From Neisseria brasiliensis (GTDB taxonomy: Bacteria > Pseudomonadota > Gammaproteobacteria > Burkholderiales > Neisseriaceae), in contig NZ_CP046027.1 of assembly GCF_009671065.1 (NCBI RefSeq), positions 434,001 through 498,000 on the forward strand: DNA of 64,000 bases. Reading direction: 5' to 3'. Under the pieces are notes generated by a model. The model was not told the origin of the DNA. It saw nothing but the letters and a program-made list of their open reading frames with translations, and did not search any database. Positions 17,295 to 25,954 of the stretch are shown here, piece by piece (the stretch's first letter is position 1; the number at the start of each line of letters is the position of its first letter). Both the position numbers and the translations under genes were made by a program.

Positions 17295-17322
17295 CAGGCC
17301 GTCTGAAATTTCAGACGGCCTG
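17295..17322. repeat. 28-bp perfect DUS palindrome without a loop
   Basis: CAGGCCGTCTGAAA is joined directly to its reverse complement. It lies in the divergent region between yajC and the deacetylase gene, 31 bases before the latter's start, so it is not obviously a terminator. A degenerate DUS (GGCCGTCTGCAA) is at about 17240. Confidence 0.75.
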
Positions 17323-17352
17323 AAGCCCACCTTATTGCGAACCTGCTCACAC

Positions 17353-18402
17353 ATGAAGAAAATCATCAACCGCTTGCGCACGTTTATCCGACGGCTTATG
17401 GGAAAAAACGCCCGCACCCTGTGGGTATCGCATCCTATTTTTGCCGAACACGAACCAGGCATCCATCACCCCGAATCCCCTGCCCGCATTGCCGCCATCG
17501 AAGCCGAACTCAAACGCCAAAATATTTGGCCGAAGCTGCAAACCGCTCAAGCACAGGAAATCAGCGACAAACAACTCGCCTTGGTGCATCCGCGAAAATA
17601 CCTGCGTTTCCTAGAATGTCATCAGCCGCAGCCGAGCAAAATCTACCGCATTGACGACGACACCGTCATGAGTCACGGATCATTACAAGCCACCCGTTTT
17701 GCGGCGGGGGCGGTGGTACAGGCGATTGACATGGTGATGAACAAAAAAGCTTACCATACTTTTTGCGCCGTACGTCCACCCGGCCATCATGCCCATTCCG
17801 ATAAAGCCGGTGGCTTTTGCTTAATCAACAACGTGGCCGTAGGCGTGATGCACGCGATTGCCGAATACCGCTTGCAACGCGTGGCGGTGATTGATTTCGA
17901 CATCCATTTCGGCGACGGCACGGCGGAAATCTTCAAAGACGAACCGCGCGTGATGCTGCTGAATATGTTTGAGCACGACCTTTTTCCGTTCGCCTTGCCG
18001 CAAAATCAGCAAGGGCGCAACCCGAATATCATTCACACGCCTTTTACCCCGGATACCGGCAGCCGCGTGTTCCGCACCACCATTCGGGAAACATGGCTGC
18101 CCAAGCTGGCCAAGTTTAAGCCCGAATTGGTGGTGATTTCCGCCGGATTCGATGCACACAAACTCGATGAAACAGGCCGTCTGAATCTGCACGAAGCCGA
18201 TTTTGCTTGGTTGACGCATAAAATTGTTCAGACGACCTCAAGCTGCAACGGCAAAATCGTATCGGTATTGGAAGGCGGCTACACGCTTGAGCCGCTGGCA
18301 AAATCAGCCGCCGCGCATATTCATGTGTTGGCCGGATTGCCTAAAGCCGATGAGGCGCATCAATATGAAAAGCGGCTTAAGGGCAAACGCGCAGCTAAAT
18401 AA
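17353..18402 (+). CDS. Histone deacetylase-family (AcuC/HdaH-like) amidohydrolase
   Basis: 349 residues from ATG 17353; a TTG at 17335 is less likely. Zn-dependent deacetylase fold with all family motifs: 'HHPESPARIAAIEAEL' near residue 38, 'VRPPGHHAHSDKAGGFC' (His pair), 'VIDFDIHFGDGTAEIF' (Zn ligands D and H) and 'LVVISAGFDAHKLDE' (third ligand D). Substrate in bacteria is uncertain: acetyl-lysine, acetylpolyamine or an organic amide. A DUS is read in frame at 18174-18186. The basic N terminus 'MKKIINRLRTFIRRLMGKN' is unusual and could associate with membrane or RNA. Confidence 0.88.
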   Translation: MKKIINRLRTFIRRLMGKNARTLWVSHPIFAEHEPGIHHPESPARIAAIEAELKRQNIWPKLQTAQAQEISDKQLALVHPRKYLRFLECHQPQPSKIYRIDDDTVMSHGSLQATRFAAGAVVQAIDMVMNKKAYHTFCAVRPPGHHAHSDKAGGFCLINNVAVGVMHAIAEYRLQRVAVIDFDIHFGDGTAEIFKDEPRVMLLNMFEHDLFPFALPQNQQGRNPNIIHTPFTPDTGSRVFRTTIRETWLPKLAKFKPELVVISAGFDAHKLDETGRLNLHEADFAWLTHKIVQTTSSCNGKIVSVLEGGYTLEPLAKSAAAHIHVLAGLPKADEAHQYEKRLKGKRAAK

Positions 18403-18418
18403 TTTGTTTCTTTTAATC

Positions 18419-18450
18419 AGGCCGTCTGAAACTTGGCTTTCAGACGGCCT
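18419..18450. terminator. Inverted DUS hairpin after the deacetylase gene
   Basis: AGGCCGTCTGAAA / TTTCAGACGGCCT with a 6-base spacer, 17 bases after the stop. Confidence 0.8.
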
Positions 18451-18618
18451 ATTTACATCGTGCTCAAAAAGTGTAGAATCTAAATTAAAGATTGTTATCT
18501 TATATAATCAAATAAAAAACTTATCACAGATAATAATATTAGAACACCCTTTCATACATATCATGAATATCTGAATTCCATTAGCCCTAACCTTTGATTA
18601 ATCAAAAAGGAGTTACAT

Positions 18619-19683
18619 ATGAAAGCAGCACGTTTCTACGACAAAGGCGACATCCGCATTGAAGACATCCCCGAGCCAACCGTGGCACCGGGCACCGTCG
18701 GCATCAACGTGGCTTGGTGCGGTATTTGCGGTACCGACTTGCATGAATTTATGGAAGGGCCAATCTTCATTCCGCCATGCGGCCATCCACATCCGATTTC
18801 CGGTGAGGAAGCACCGGTTACCATGGGGCACGAGTTTTCCGGCGTGGTATATGCTGTGGGCGAAGGCGTGGACGACATCGAAGTCGGCCAGCATGTGGTA
18901 GTTGAGCCTTACATTATCCGTGATGATGTGGATACGGGCGAAGGCAGCAATTACCATTTGTCTAAAGATATGAACTTCATCGGCTTAGGCGGCTGTGGTG
19001 GCGGCTTGGCGGAAAAAATCGCCGTTAAGCGCCGTTGGGTACACCCGATTTCCAACGATATCCCATTGGATCAGGCCGCTTTGATCGAGCCTTTATCCGT
19101 AGGTCATCATGCTTATGTGCGCAGTGGCGCAAAAGAAGGTGATGTGGCCTTGGTCGGCGGCGCCGGCCCTATCGGCTTGTTGCTGGCGGCGATTTTGAAA
19201 GCCAAAGGCATTAAAGTCATCATCACCGAATTGAGCAAAGCCCGTAAAGACAAAGCCAAAGAAGCCGGTGTAGCCGATTATATTCTTGACCCTTCCGAAG
19301 TCGATGTGACCGAAGAAGTATTGAAATTGACCAACGGCGAAGGCGTAGACGTGGCATTTGAATGCTCGAGCGTGAATAAAGTATTGGATACTTTGGTGGC
19401 TTCTTGCAAGCCTACCGCCAAAGTGGTGATTGTGTCGATTTGGAGCCACCCGGCCACCATCAATGTACACAGCGTGGTGATGAAAGAATTGGACGTACGC
19501 GGCACCATCGCCTACTGCAACGACCATGCCGAAACCATCAAGCTGGTGGAAGAAGGCAAAATCAATCTTGAGCCGTTCATCACTCAACGTATTAAGTTGG
19601 ACGAATTGATTTCTGAAGGCTTCGAGCGCCTGATTCACAACAACGAATCTGCGGTAAAAATCATTGTGAATCCGAATCTTTAA
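18619..19683 (+). CDS. 2,3-butanediol dehydrogenase-like Zn alcohol dehydrogenase
   Basis: 354 residues, medium-chain dehydrogenase. Catalytic Zn: 'WCGICGTDLHEF' (Cys37 region) and 'GHEFSGVVYAVGEG' ; cofactor loop 'VALVGGAGPIGLLLAAI' near residue 175, with E in 'IITELSKARKDKA' indicating NAD rather than NADP. The long 'GPIFIPPCGHPHPISGEEAP' insert without four structural-Zn cysteines is typical of (R,R)-butanediol dehydrogenases (acetoin reductase). Strong AAAAGGAG site seven bases before ATG. Other polyols remain possible. Confidence 0.85.
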   Translation: MKAARFYDKGDIRIEDIPEPTVAPGTVGINVAWCGICGTDLHEFMEGPIFIPPCGHPHPISGEEAPVTMGHEFSGVVYAVGEGVDDIEVGQHVVVEPYIIRDDVDTGEGSNYHLSKDMNFIGLGGCGGGLAEKIAVKRRWVHPISNDIPLDQAALIEPLSVGHHAYVRSGAKEGDVALVGGAGPIGLLLAAILKAKGIKVIITELSKARKDKAKEAGVADYILDPSEVDVTEEVLKLTNGEGVDVAFECSSVNKVLDTLVASCKPTAKVVIVSIWSHPATINVHSVVMKELDVRGTIAYCNDHAETIKLVEEGKINLEPFITQRIKLDELISEGFERLIHNNESAVKIIVNPNL

Positions 19684-19701
19684 CCTATTGAATTGTTAAA
19701 T

Positions 19702-19738
19702 AAAAGGCCGTCTGAAACTTAAATTTCAGACGGCCTTT
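19702..19738. terminator. Bidirectional inverted DUS hairpin
   Basis: AAAGGCCGTCTGAAA / TTTCAGACGGCCTTT between convergent butanediol dehydrogenase and gloA genes. Confidence 0.85.
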
Positions 19739-19753
19739 CTTAATTGCCTTGAA

Positions 19754-20167
19754 TTACTTATCGTATTGTACCGAATCATTGCCGGAATTTTTTTGGATAA
19801 ACTCGATTTTGTAGCCATCGGGATCTTCCACAAACGCAATCACGGTGGTGCCGTGTTTCATCGGACCGGCTTCGCGTACCACTTTACCGCCTTTTTGTTT
19901 CACCATTTCACAAGCTTGGTAAGCGTCGTCCACTTCAATCGCGATGTGGCCGAAGGCATCGCCTAAATCGTAGCTTTCAGTACCCCAATTGTAGGTCAGT
20001 TCCAATACGGTATTTTCCGCTTCATTGCCGTAGCCGACAAAAGCCAAAGAGAATTTGCCGTCCGGATAATCATGTTGGCGCAGAAGCTGCATGCCCAAAA
20101 CATTTTGATAGAAATCCAGTGATCTTTCCAGATTGCCGACACGCAGCATAGTGTGGAGCATCCGCAT
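19754..20167 (-). CDS. gloA: Lactoylglutathione lyase (glyoxalase I)
   Basis: 137 residues, two beta-alpha-beta modules. Metal ligands: His5 ('MRMLHTMLRVGN'), Glu in 'NTVLELTYNWG', His in 'FGHIAIEVDD' and Glu in 'YKIEFIQK'. The length and the 'GNLERSLDFYQNVLGMQLLR' start match the Ni/Co-type bacterial enzyme. It converts methylglyoxal-glutathione to lactoylglutathione. Confidence 0.95.
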   Translation of the reverse strand: MRMLHTMLRVGNLERSLDFYQNVLGMQLLRQHDYPDGKFSLAFVGYGNEAENTVLELTYNWGTESYDLGDAFGHIAIEVDDAYQACEMVKQKGGKVVREAGPMKHGTTVIAFVEDPDGYKIEFIQKNSGNDSVQYDK

Positions 20168-20306
20168 GATGTGTTCCTTTTGTTGGTTTTAAAGTCTTAT
20201 TTTAACACGACAATCTCTACGCTATCCACCTCCTTTTCCGCAGTCTAAAGTCTTTTTCGGACTAAGTATAGTTAAAATTAATATATTAAGAAAAAGAATT
20301 TTTTCA

Positions 20307-20335
20307 TTGTCTTTCAGGCAAAAATTAGTTATAAA
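20307..20335 (+). promoter_or_regulatory. Probable sigma-70 promoter of pntAB
   Basis: TTGTCT (20307-20312), 17-base spacer, TATAAA (20330-20335), 57 bases before the pntA ATG. Match is 4/6 and 5/6. Confidence 0.5.
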
Positions 20336-20391
20336 GTATTGGCTAAGATTCATTTACATAAGCTTGATTAACCAACTTAAAGGACGAAGAC

Positions 20392-21933
20392 ATGAGGATT
20401 GGTATCCCTAAGGAGTCTCTGGCCGGTGAAACCCGTGTGGCGTGTACGCCTGCGACCGTGACCCAGTTGCAGAAGCTGGGTTTTGAGATTGTGATCGAAC
20501 GCGATGCCGGCTTGGCTGCCAGCTTGGATAATGCCGCTTACGAAGCTGCCGGTGCGATTATGGCCGACGCGGATACGGTGTGGCAAAGCCCGTTGATTTA
20601 TAAAGTCAACGCGCCGACCGAATCGGAAACAGGCCGTCTGAACGCCGGTCAAACCTTGGTCAGCTTTATCTGGCCTGCACAAAATCCTGAATTGGTGCAG
20701 ACCTTAAACGATAAGCAAGTCAACGTGTTAGCGATGGACATGGTGCCGCGTATTTCCCGCGCCCAAGCCTTAGATGCGCTGTCTTCTATGGCCAATATTT
20801 CCGGCTACCGCGCCGTGATTGAAGCGGCCAATGCGTTCGGCCGTTTCTTTACCGGTCAGATTACCGCTGCGGGCAAAGTACCGCCGGCGCAAGTGTTGGT
20901 GATTGGTGCGGGTGTGGCCGGTTTGGCCGCCATCGGCACGGCAAACTCACTTGGCGCCATCGTCAAAGCATTCGATACGCGCTTGGAAGTGGCTGAGCAA
21001 ATCGAATCGATGGGCGGCCAATTCTTGAAGCTCGACTTCCCACAAGAAGCAGGTGGCAGCGGCGACGGTTATGCCAAAGTGATGAGCGAAGAATTCATCG
21101 CTGCGGAAATGAAGCTGTTTGCCGAGCAAGCCAAAGAAGTCGACATCATCATCACCACCGCCGCCATTCCGGGCAAACCGGCGCCGAAACTGATTACCGC
21201 CGAAATGGTGCAATCGATGAAACCGGGTTCGGTGATTGTCGATTTGGCAGCAGCCACCGGCGGCAACTGCGAATTAACCCGTCCGGGCGAACTCTTTATC
21301 ACCGACAACGGCGTAAAAATCATCGGCTATACCGATATGGCCAACCGCTTGGCGGGACAATCTTCCCAGCTTTACGCCACCAATTTGGTGAACTTGGCCA
21401 AACTGCTCAGCCCGAATAAAGACGGCGAAATCACGCTGGATTTTGACGATGTGATTATCCGTAACATGACCGTGACGCGCGATGGCGAAATCACTTTCCC
21501 GCCGCCTGCGATTCAAGTTTCCGCCCAGCCGCAAGCCAAGCCGTCTGAAAAAGCCGCGCCGATGGCCAAACCTGAGCCGAAACCTGTTCCATTGTGGAAA
21601 AAACTCGCCCCTGCGGTGATTGGCGCGATTCTGATTTTGTGGATTGGTGCCGTCGCCCCTGCTGCCTTTCTGAACCACTTTATCGTGTTCGTTTTGGCTT
21701 GTGTGATTGGCTATTACGTAGTGTGGAACGTATCGCACTCGCTGCACACACCACTGATGTCGGTGACCAATGCGATTTCGGGCATTATCGTGGTCGGTGC
21801 GCTGCTGCAAATCGGCCAAGGTCACGGCTTTGTGTCGTTTTTGGCGTTTATCGCGGTATTAATTGTCAGCATTAATATCTTCGGCGGCTTCTATGTTACC
21901 CGCCGCATGTTGAATATGTTCCGCAAAGGATAA
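20392..21933 (+). CDS. pntA: NAD(P) transhydrogenase subunit alpha
   Basis: 513 residues. N-terminal alanine-dehydrogenase-like domain (1-370) with 'MRIGIPKESLAGETRVACTP' and NAD loop 'VLVIGAGVAGLAAIGTANSLGA' near 165. A linker rich in Pro/Lys/Ala (about 375-400) is followed by four helices. Full-length fused PntA as in enterobacteria, not split. It couples hydride transfer from NADH to NADP with proton entry. Good AAAGGA site. A DUS is read in frame at 20631-20643. Stop to pntB start 11 bases. Confidence 0.97.
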   Translation: MRIGIPKESLAGETRVACTPATVTQLQKLGFEIVIERDAGLAASLDNAAYEAAGAIMADADTVWQSPLIYKVNAPTESETGRLNAGQTLVSFIWPAQNPELVQTLNDKQVNVLAMDMVPRISRAQALDALSSMANISGYRAVIEAANAFGRFFTGQITAAGKVPPAQVLVIGAGVAGLAAIGTANSLGAIVKAFDTRLEVAEQIESMGGQFLKLDFPQEAGGSGDGYAKVMSEEFIAAEMKLFAEQAKEVDIIITTAAIPGKPAPKLITAEMVQSMKPGSVIVDLAAATGGNCELTRPGELFITDNGVKIIGYTDMANRLAGQSSQLYATNLVNLAKLLSPNKDGEITLDFDDVIIRNMTVTRDGEITFPPPAIQVSAQPQAKPSEKAAPMAKPEPKPVPLWKKLAPAVIGAILILWIGAVAPAAFLNHFIVFVLACVIGYYVVWNVSHSLHTPLMSVTNAISGIIVVGALLQIGQGHGFVSFLAFIAVLIVSINIFGGFYVTRRMLNMFRKG

Positions 21934-21944
21934 GGGGTTACGAT

Positions 21945-23330
21945 ATGTCTTTAGGTTTGGTTACTGCGGCCTACATCGTCGCCGCAATTTTATTTATTTT
22001 CGCGCTGGCCGGTTTGTCAAAACAGGAAACCGCCAAGCAAGGCTGTTATTCCGGCATGGTCGGCATGGCGATTGCCTTATTTGCCACCATTTTCAGTGAG
22101 CAGTCTTCCGGCCTTTTCTGGGTTGTGTTGGCAATGGCTGCCGGTGCCGCCATCGGTATCTACAAAGCCAAAAAAGTCGAGATGACCGAAATGCCCGAGC
22201 TGATTGCCCTATTGCACAGCTTCGTCGGCTTGGCCGCGGTGTTGGTTGGTTTCAACAGCTTTATTTACCCGGGTGATGTACCTTCGGATATGCACACCAT
22301 TCACTTGGTGGAAGTATTCTTGGGTGTTTTCATCGGTGCGGTGACGTTTACCGGCTCGATTGTGGCCTTTGGCAAACTCAACGGCAAAATCAGCAGCAAA
22401 CCGCTGCAACTGCCGGCCAAGCATAAGCTGAATTTGGCCGCTTTGGTGGTGTCGTTTATTTTGCTGTTGGTGTTTGTATCAGCCGACGGCAGCTGGTTCG
22501 CCCTGATTGTGATGACCTTGATTGCCTTGGCTTTCGGCTGGCATTTGGTCGCTTCCATCGGCGGAGCGGACATGCCGGTGGTGGTGTCGATGCTGAACTC
22601 ATACTCCGGCTGGGCAGCGGCAGCAGCGGGCTTTATGCTGTCTAACGATTTGCTGATTGTGACCGGTGCGCTGGTCGGTTCCAGCGGTGCGATTCTGTCG
22701 TACATCATGTGTAAAGCGATGAACCGCTCGTTTATTTCCGTGATTGCCGGCGGTTTTGGTTCAGACAGCACGGCAGCCGCAACGGGCAGCGGCGAAGTGG
22801 GCGAATACCGCGAAATCGATGCTGCCGGTGTAGCCGCTTTGCTGAAAGACGCGTCCAGCGTCATCATCACGCCGGGCTACGGCATGGCGGTGGCACAAGC
22901 GCAATATCCGGTGGCTGAAATCACCGAGCTGCTGCGCCAAAACGGTACGCAAGTGCGCTTCGGTATCCACCCTGTCGCCGGCCGCTTGCCGGGTCACATG
23001 AACGTATTGCTGGCCGAAGCCAAAGTTCCTTACGACATCGTGTTGGAAATGGATGAAATCAATGATGATTTCGCCGAAACCGACGTGGTATTGGTGATTG
23101 GTGCCAACGACACCGTCAACCCTGCCGCGCAAACCGACCCGAATTCACCGATTGCCGGCATGCCGGTGTTGGAAGTGTGGAATGCTAAAGAAGTGGTTGT
23201 GTTCAAACGCTCGATGAATACCGGTTACGCCGGCGTGCAAAATCCGCTGTTCTTCAATGAAAACAGCGTGATGTGTTTCGGCGATGCGAAGAAAACCGTC
23301 GATGATATTTTGGCCGAACTGAAGAAATAA
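21945..23330 (+). CDS. pntB: NAD(P) transhydrogenase subunit beta
   Basis: 461 residues: about eight to nine helices (1-260), then the NADP-binding domain III with 'VIITPGYGMAVAQAQYPVAE', 'GIHPVAGRLPGHMNVLLAEA' and 'VLVIGANDTVNPAAQTDPNSPI'. 'KRSMNTGYAGVQNPLFF' is the lid segment. Partner of pntA in one operon, terminated by the palindrome at 23345. Confidence 0.97.
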   Translation: MSLGLVTAAYIVAAILFIFALAGLSKQETAKQGCYSGMVGMAIALFATIFSEQSSGLFWVVLAMAAGAAIGIYKAKKVEMTEMPELIALLHSFVGLAAVLVGFNSFIYPGDVPSDMHTIHLVEVFLGVFIGAVTFTGSIVAFGKLNGKISSKPLQLPAKHKLNLAALVVSFILLLVFVSADGSWFALIVMTLIALAFGWHLVASIGGADMPVVVSMLNSYSGWAAAAAGFMLSNDLLIVTGALVGSSGAILSYIMCKAMNRSFISVIAGGFGSDSTAAATGSGEVGEYREIDAAGVAALLKDASSVIITPGYGMAVAQAQYPVAEITELLRQNGTQVRFGIHPVAGRLPGHMNVLLAEAKVPYDIVLEMDEINDDFAETDVVLVIGANDTVNPAAQTDPNSPIAGMPVLEVWNAKEVVVFKRSMNTGYAGVQNPLFFNENSVMCFGDAKKTVDDILAELKK

Positions 23331-23344
23331 GCCGAAATCAACTT

Positions 23345-23374
23345 GAGGCCGTCTGAAACGTTTCAGACGGCCTC
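23345..23374. terminator. 30-bp perfect DUS palindrome after pntB
   Basis: GAGGCCGTCTGAAAC joined to its reverse complement without a loop, 15 bases after the pntB stop. Confidence 0.8.
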
Positions 23375-23402
23375 AATTACATGGAATAACAAAAATACAC
23401 CC

Positions 23403-23444
23403 TTGAGTTATATCAAGCGCGATAGCATTCTGCCACCGTAAAAT
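23403..23444 (+). promoter_or_regulatory. Class II FNR-type promoter of the formate/nitrite channel
   Basis: TTGAGTTATATCAA (23403-23416) matches the FNR consensus TTGAT-N4-ATCAA with one change. A -10 box TAAAAT lies at 23439-23444. The FNR centre (23409.5) is 32 bases from the -10 centre, the geometry of a class II site at -41.5. No -35 box is needed in such promoters. The gene starts at 23474. Confidence 0.72.
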
Positions 23445-23473
23445 AATGCTTGTATTCGATACGGACAACAAAC

Positions 23474-24265
23474 ATGAGTGATTTATACCCGCATGAAATC
23501 CTGCGCGCGACCGCTGATAAAGGCGTCGCAAAAGGCAACGGCGACGCGCTGCAACTGAGCGTCTTGGGCTTTTTGGGTGGCGCATTTATTTCCATCGGCT
23601 ATCTGGCCTACATCCGCGTGGTCGGTGGTATGCCGGAAGAAATGGGCAGCTTGGCTACCCTACTCGGCGCAGCGGTTTTCCCCATCGGCCTGATTTGTAT
23701 TTTATTGGGCGGCGCAGAATTAATTACCAGCAATATGATGGTGTTGCCTGTGGCCGTGATGATGAAAAAGATTACCACCGCCAAATGGCTGCGTAATTGG
23801 CTGATTGTATCGCTGGCGAATGTGCTCGGCGCATTTTTTGTGGCATGGTTTTTCGGCCATTTTTTGGGTTTGACCGAAGGCTGCTACTTGCATGAAACCA
23901 TTGCCGTGGCGCAAACCAAAGTATCGGCGGATTTTGCGCATGCTTTCGTATCCGGCATTGGTTGTAACTGGATGGTGGCGATGGGCGCATGGTTGTGCTA
24001 CGGTGCGCATACTTACGGCGGTAAGATTTTGGCGATTTGGTTTCCGATTATGATTTTCGTATTAATCGGTTTTCAACACGTTGTCGCCAATATGTTTGTG
24101 ATTCCGGCAGCGATTTGGGGCGGCGCCGATATTTCTTGGGCGCAGTTTATGCACAATATGGTGTCGGTTTATTTGGGTAATGCAGTCGGCGGCTCAGTAT
24201 TCGTCGGCATGCTTTATGTATTGGCTTACCGTAAACAGGCACAAGCAGCTGATTCTGCACATTAA
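23474..24265 (+). CDS. Formate/nitrite transporter (FNT) family channel
   Basis: 263 residues from ATG 23474; an in-frame TTG at 23450 would overlap the expected transcript start. Six helices in the FNT fold with 'LGGAELITSNMMVLPVAVMMKK' (family signature, read in part), 'GIGCNWMVAMGAWLCYGAH' and 'IGFQHVVANMFVIPAAI' (N-x-F motif). FocA and NirC share these motifs; the neighbouring formate dehydrogenase genes favour formate, but nitrite is possible. The FNR-type promoter implies expression when oxygen is low. Confidence 0.88.
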   Translation: MSDLYPHEILRATADKGVAKGNGDALQLSVLGFLGGAFISIGYLAYIRVVGGMPEEMGSLATLLGAAVFPIGLICILLGGAELITSNMMVLPVAVMMKKITTAKWLRNWLIVSLANVLGAFFVAWFFGHFLGLTEGCYLHETIAVAQTKVSADFAHAFVSGIGCNWMVAMGAWLCYGAHTYGGKILAIWFPIMIFVLIGFQHVVANMFVIPAAIWGGADISWAQFMHNMVSVYLGNAVGGSVFVGMLYVLAYRKQAQAADSAH

Positions 24266-24274
24266 TCAAACAAC

Positions 24275-24313
24275 AAAAGGCCGTCTGAAAAAATATTTTT
24301 CAGACGGCCTTTT
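24275..24313. terminator. Bidirectional inverted DUS hairpin
   Basis: AAAAGGCCGTCTGAAAAA / TTTTTCAGACGGCCTTTT between convergent FNT and fdnI genes. Confidence 0.88.
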
Positions 24314-24357
24314 ACTATGCCATAACCCGATGATAATGCTCAGGCTAGGCTAAACCA

Positions 24358-25029
24358 TTACAGTTTGTGTTGATTGTTGACATCGGTGATTGGCGTTTCA
24401 ACCGTTTTTTCATCGGTTTTGGCCATCACTTCACGATACCATCTTGGGTGGTGTTTCTTCGCCCATTGTTGCGAAACCACACCTTCGGTCATGGCGCGAA
24501 CCGTGCCCTTAACCCAAATCGCTGCGTAAACGTGCACGATAATACCGGCAATCAAAACAATCGCGGCACCGGCATGGAACAACAACGCCAAACGAATCAC
24601 CGGGATCGGGAACATCTCGGCAAAATACGGACGCCATGCGATGACACCGGTAATCACCAATACCAGCATACAAGCCGTCATCAACCAGAACATGCCTTTC
24701 TGACCGCCGTTGTATTTGCCGACGTCACCCACTTCATGGCCTTTCAAAATGGTGGTCACCGACTTCATCCATTTCACATCTTCTTTATCGAAGAAGTTGA
24801 ATTTCCAGTAACGGAAAAACTGAATGAAAAAGCCGATAAACATCACCACACCGATAAACGGGTGCAAAATCCGCGCCAATTGCGGCGTACCAAAAATGCC
24901 GGTCAACCAGAAAAATGCCGGATAGAAGAATGCCAAACCGGAAATGGCCAGCAAAATAAAACACAAGGCAACAACCCAGTGATTGATGCGTTCACTGCGT
25001 TTGTAACGCTGAATTAACTTTGGTTTCAT
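24358..25029 (-). CDS. fdnI: Formate dehydrogenase gamma subunit (cytochrome b556)
   Basis: 223 residues, four helices. Heme b ligands expected from 'RINHWVVALCFILLAISGLAF' (His) and 'HPFIGVVMFIGFFIQFFRYWKFN' and the third-helix 'FHAGAAIVLIAGIIVHVYAAIW'. It receives electrons from FdnH and reduces quinone. Its ATG overlaps the fdnH stop (TAATG), so translation is coupled. The N/O naming (fdn or fdo) cannot be settled here. Confidence 0.93.
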   Translation of the reverse strand: MKPKLIQRYKRSERINHWVVALCFILLAISGLAFFYPAFFWLTGIFGTPQLARILHPFIGVVMFIGFFIQFFRYWKFNFFDKEDVKWMKSVTTILKGHEVGDVGKYNGGQKGMFWLMTACMLVLVITGVIAWRPYFAEMFPIPVIRLALLFHAGAAIVLIAGIIVHVYAAIWVKGTVRAMTEGVVSQQWAKKHHPRWYREVMAKTDEKTVETPITDVNNQHKL

Positions 25030-25943
25030 TATGCATCCTCCTCACCGTGCAAGATTTTACCGTCTTTGCCGATGACTTCAGGTTTATCTTCGTCTTCGCG
25101 GTTAGGGCCTACGGTAATGTAGTGCATCCAACCGGCAACCGCTGCCGCAGCAATACCGAATGTTGCCAAAGGCTTGAGCAAACCTTTCCATACTTTCACG
25201 GTTGGGCTGATGCTTGGATTTTCAGGCAAGCCGTTGTAAAGGTTAGGTTTGTCGGCATGGTGCAAGACATACATCACGTGCGTACCGCCTACCCCTTGCG
25301 GGTCATACAGACCGGCATTTTGGTAGCCGCGGTTGTTCAAGTCTTTAATGCGCTCTTGAGCCACTTCTTTCATGTGCTCTTTGCTGCCGAACTGAATCGC
25401 GCCGGTCGGACAGGTTTTCACGCAAGCAGGCTCTTGACCGACAGCCACGCGGTCTGAACACAAGGTACATTTGTACGCACGGTTGTCTTCTTTGTTGATG
25501 CGCGGAATGTTAAACGGACAGCCTGAAATACAGTAGCCGCAGCCGATACAGTTTTCCTGATGGAAATCGACGATACCGTTTTCATACTGAATAATCGCAC
25601 CCGGTGAAGGACACGCTTTCAGACAGCCCGGATCGGCACAGTGCATACAGCCGTCTTTACGAATCAGCCATTCCAGTTTGCCGTTTTCTTCGGTTTCACT
25701 GAAGCGCATCACTGTCCAGCTTTTTGCGGTCAAATCAATCGGGTTGTCGTATACGCCGACGTTTTCACCGATTTCGTCACGGATGTCGTTCCATTCCGAA
25801 CACGCCACCTGACAGGCTTTACAGCCGATACAGGTGCTGACGTCGATTAATTTTGCCACTTCAACCGGTTTACGCACCTGAGGCGATGGCGTAATACCCG
25901 ATGTTGCAGAGCGGCGTTTGATATCTAATGATTGTAATGCCAT
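25029..25943 (-). CDS. fdnH: Formate dehydrogenase beta subunit, 4 x 4Fe-4S
   Basis: 304 residues. Sixteen cysteines in four clusters: 'CIGCKACQVACSEWND', 'CMHCADPGCLKACPSPG', 'CIGCGYCISGCPFN' and 'CTLCSDRVAVGQEPACVKTCP'. One C-terminal helix near residue 255-275 anchors it. It relays electrons from the Mo site in FdnG to the heme subunit. 11 bases after fdnG. Confidence 0.95.
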   Translation of the reverse strand: MALQSLDIKRRSATSGITPSPQVRKPVEVAKLIDVSTCIGCKACQVACSEWNDIRDEIGENVGVYDNPIDLTAKSWTVMRFSETEENGKLEWLIRKDGCMHCADPGCLKACPSPGAIIQYENGIVDFHQENCIGCGYCISGCPFNIPRINKEDNRAYKCTLCSDRVAVGQEPACVKTCPTGAIQFGSKEHMKEVAQERIKDLNNRGYQNAGLYDPQGVGGTHVMYVLHHADKPNLYNGLPENPSISPTVKVWKGLLKPLATFGIAAAAVAGWMHYITVGPNREDEDKPEVIGKDGKILHGEEDA

Positions 25944-25954
25944 TGTTCCGCTCC

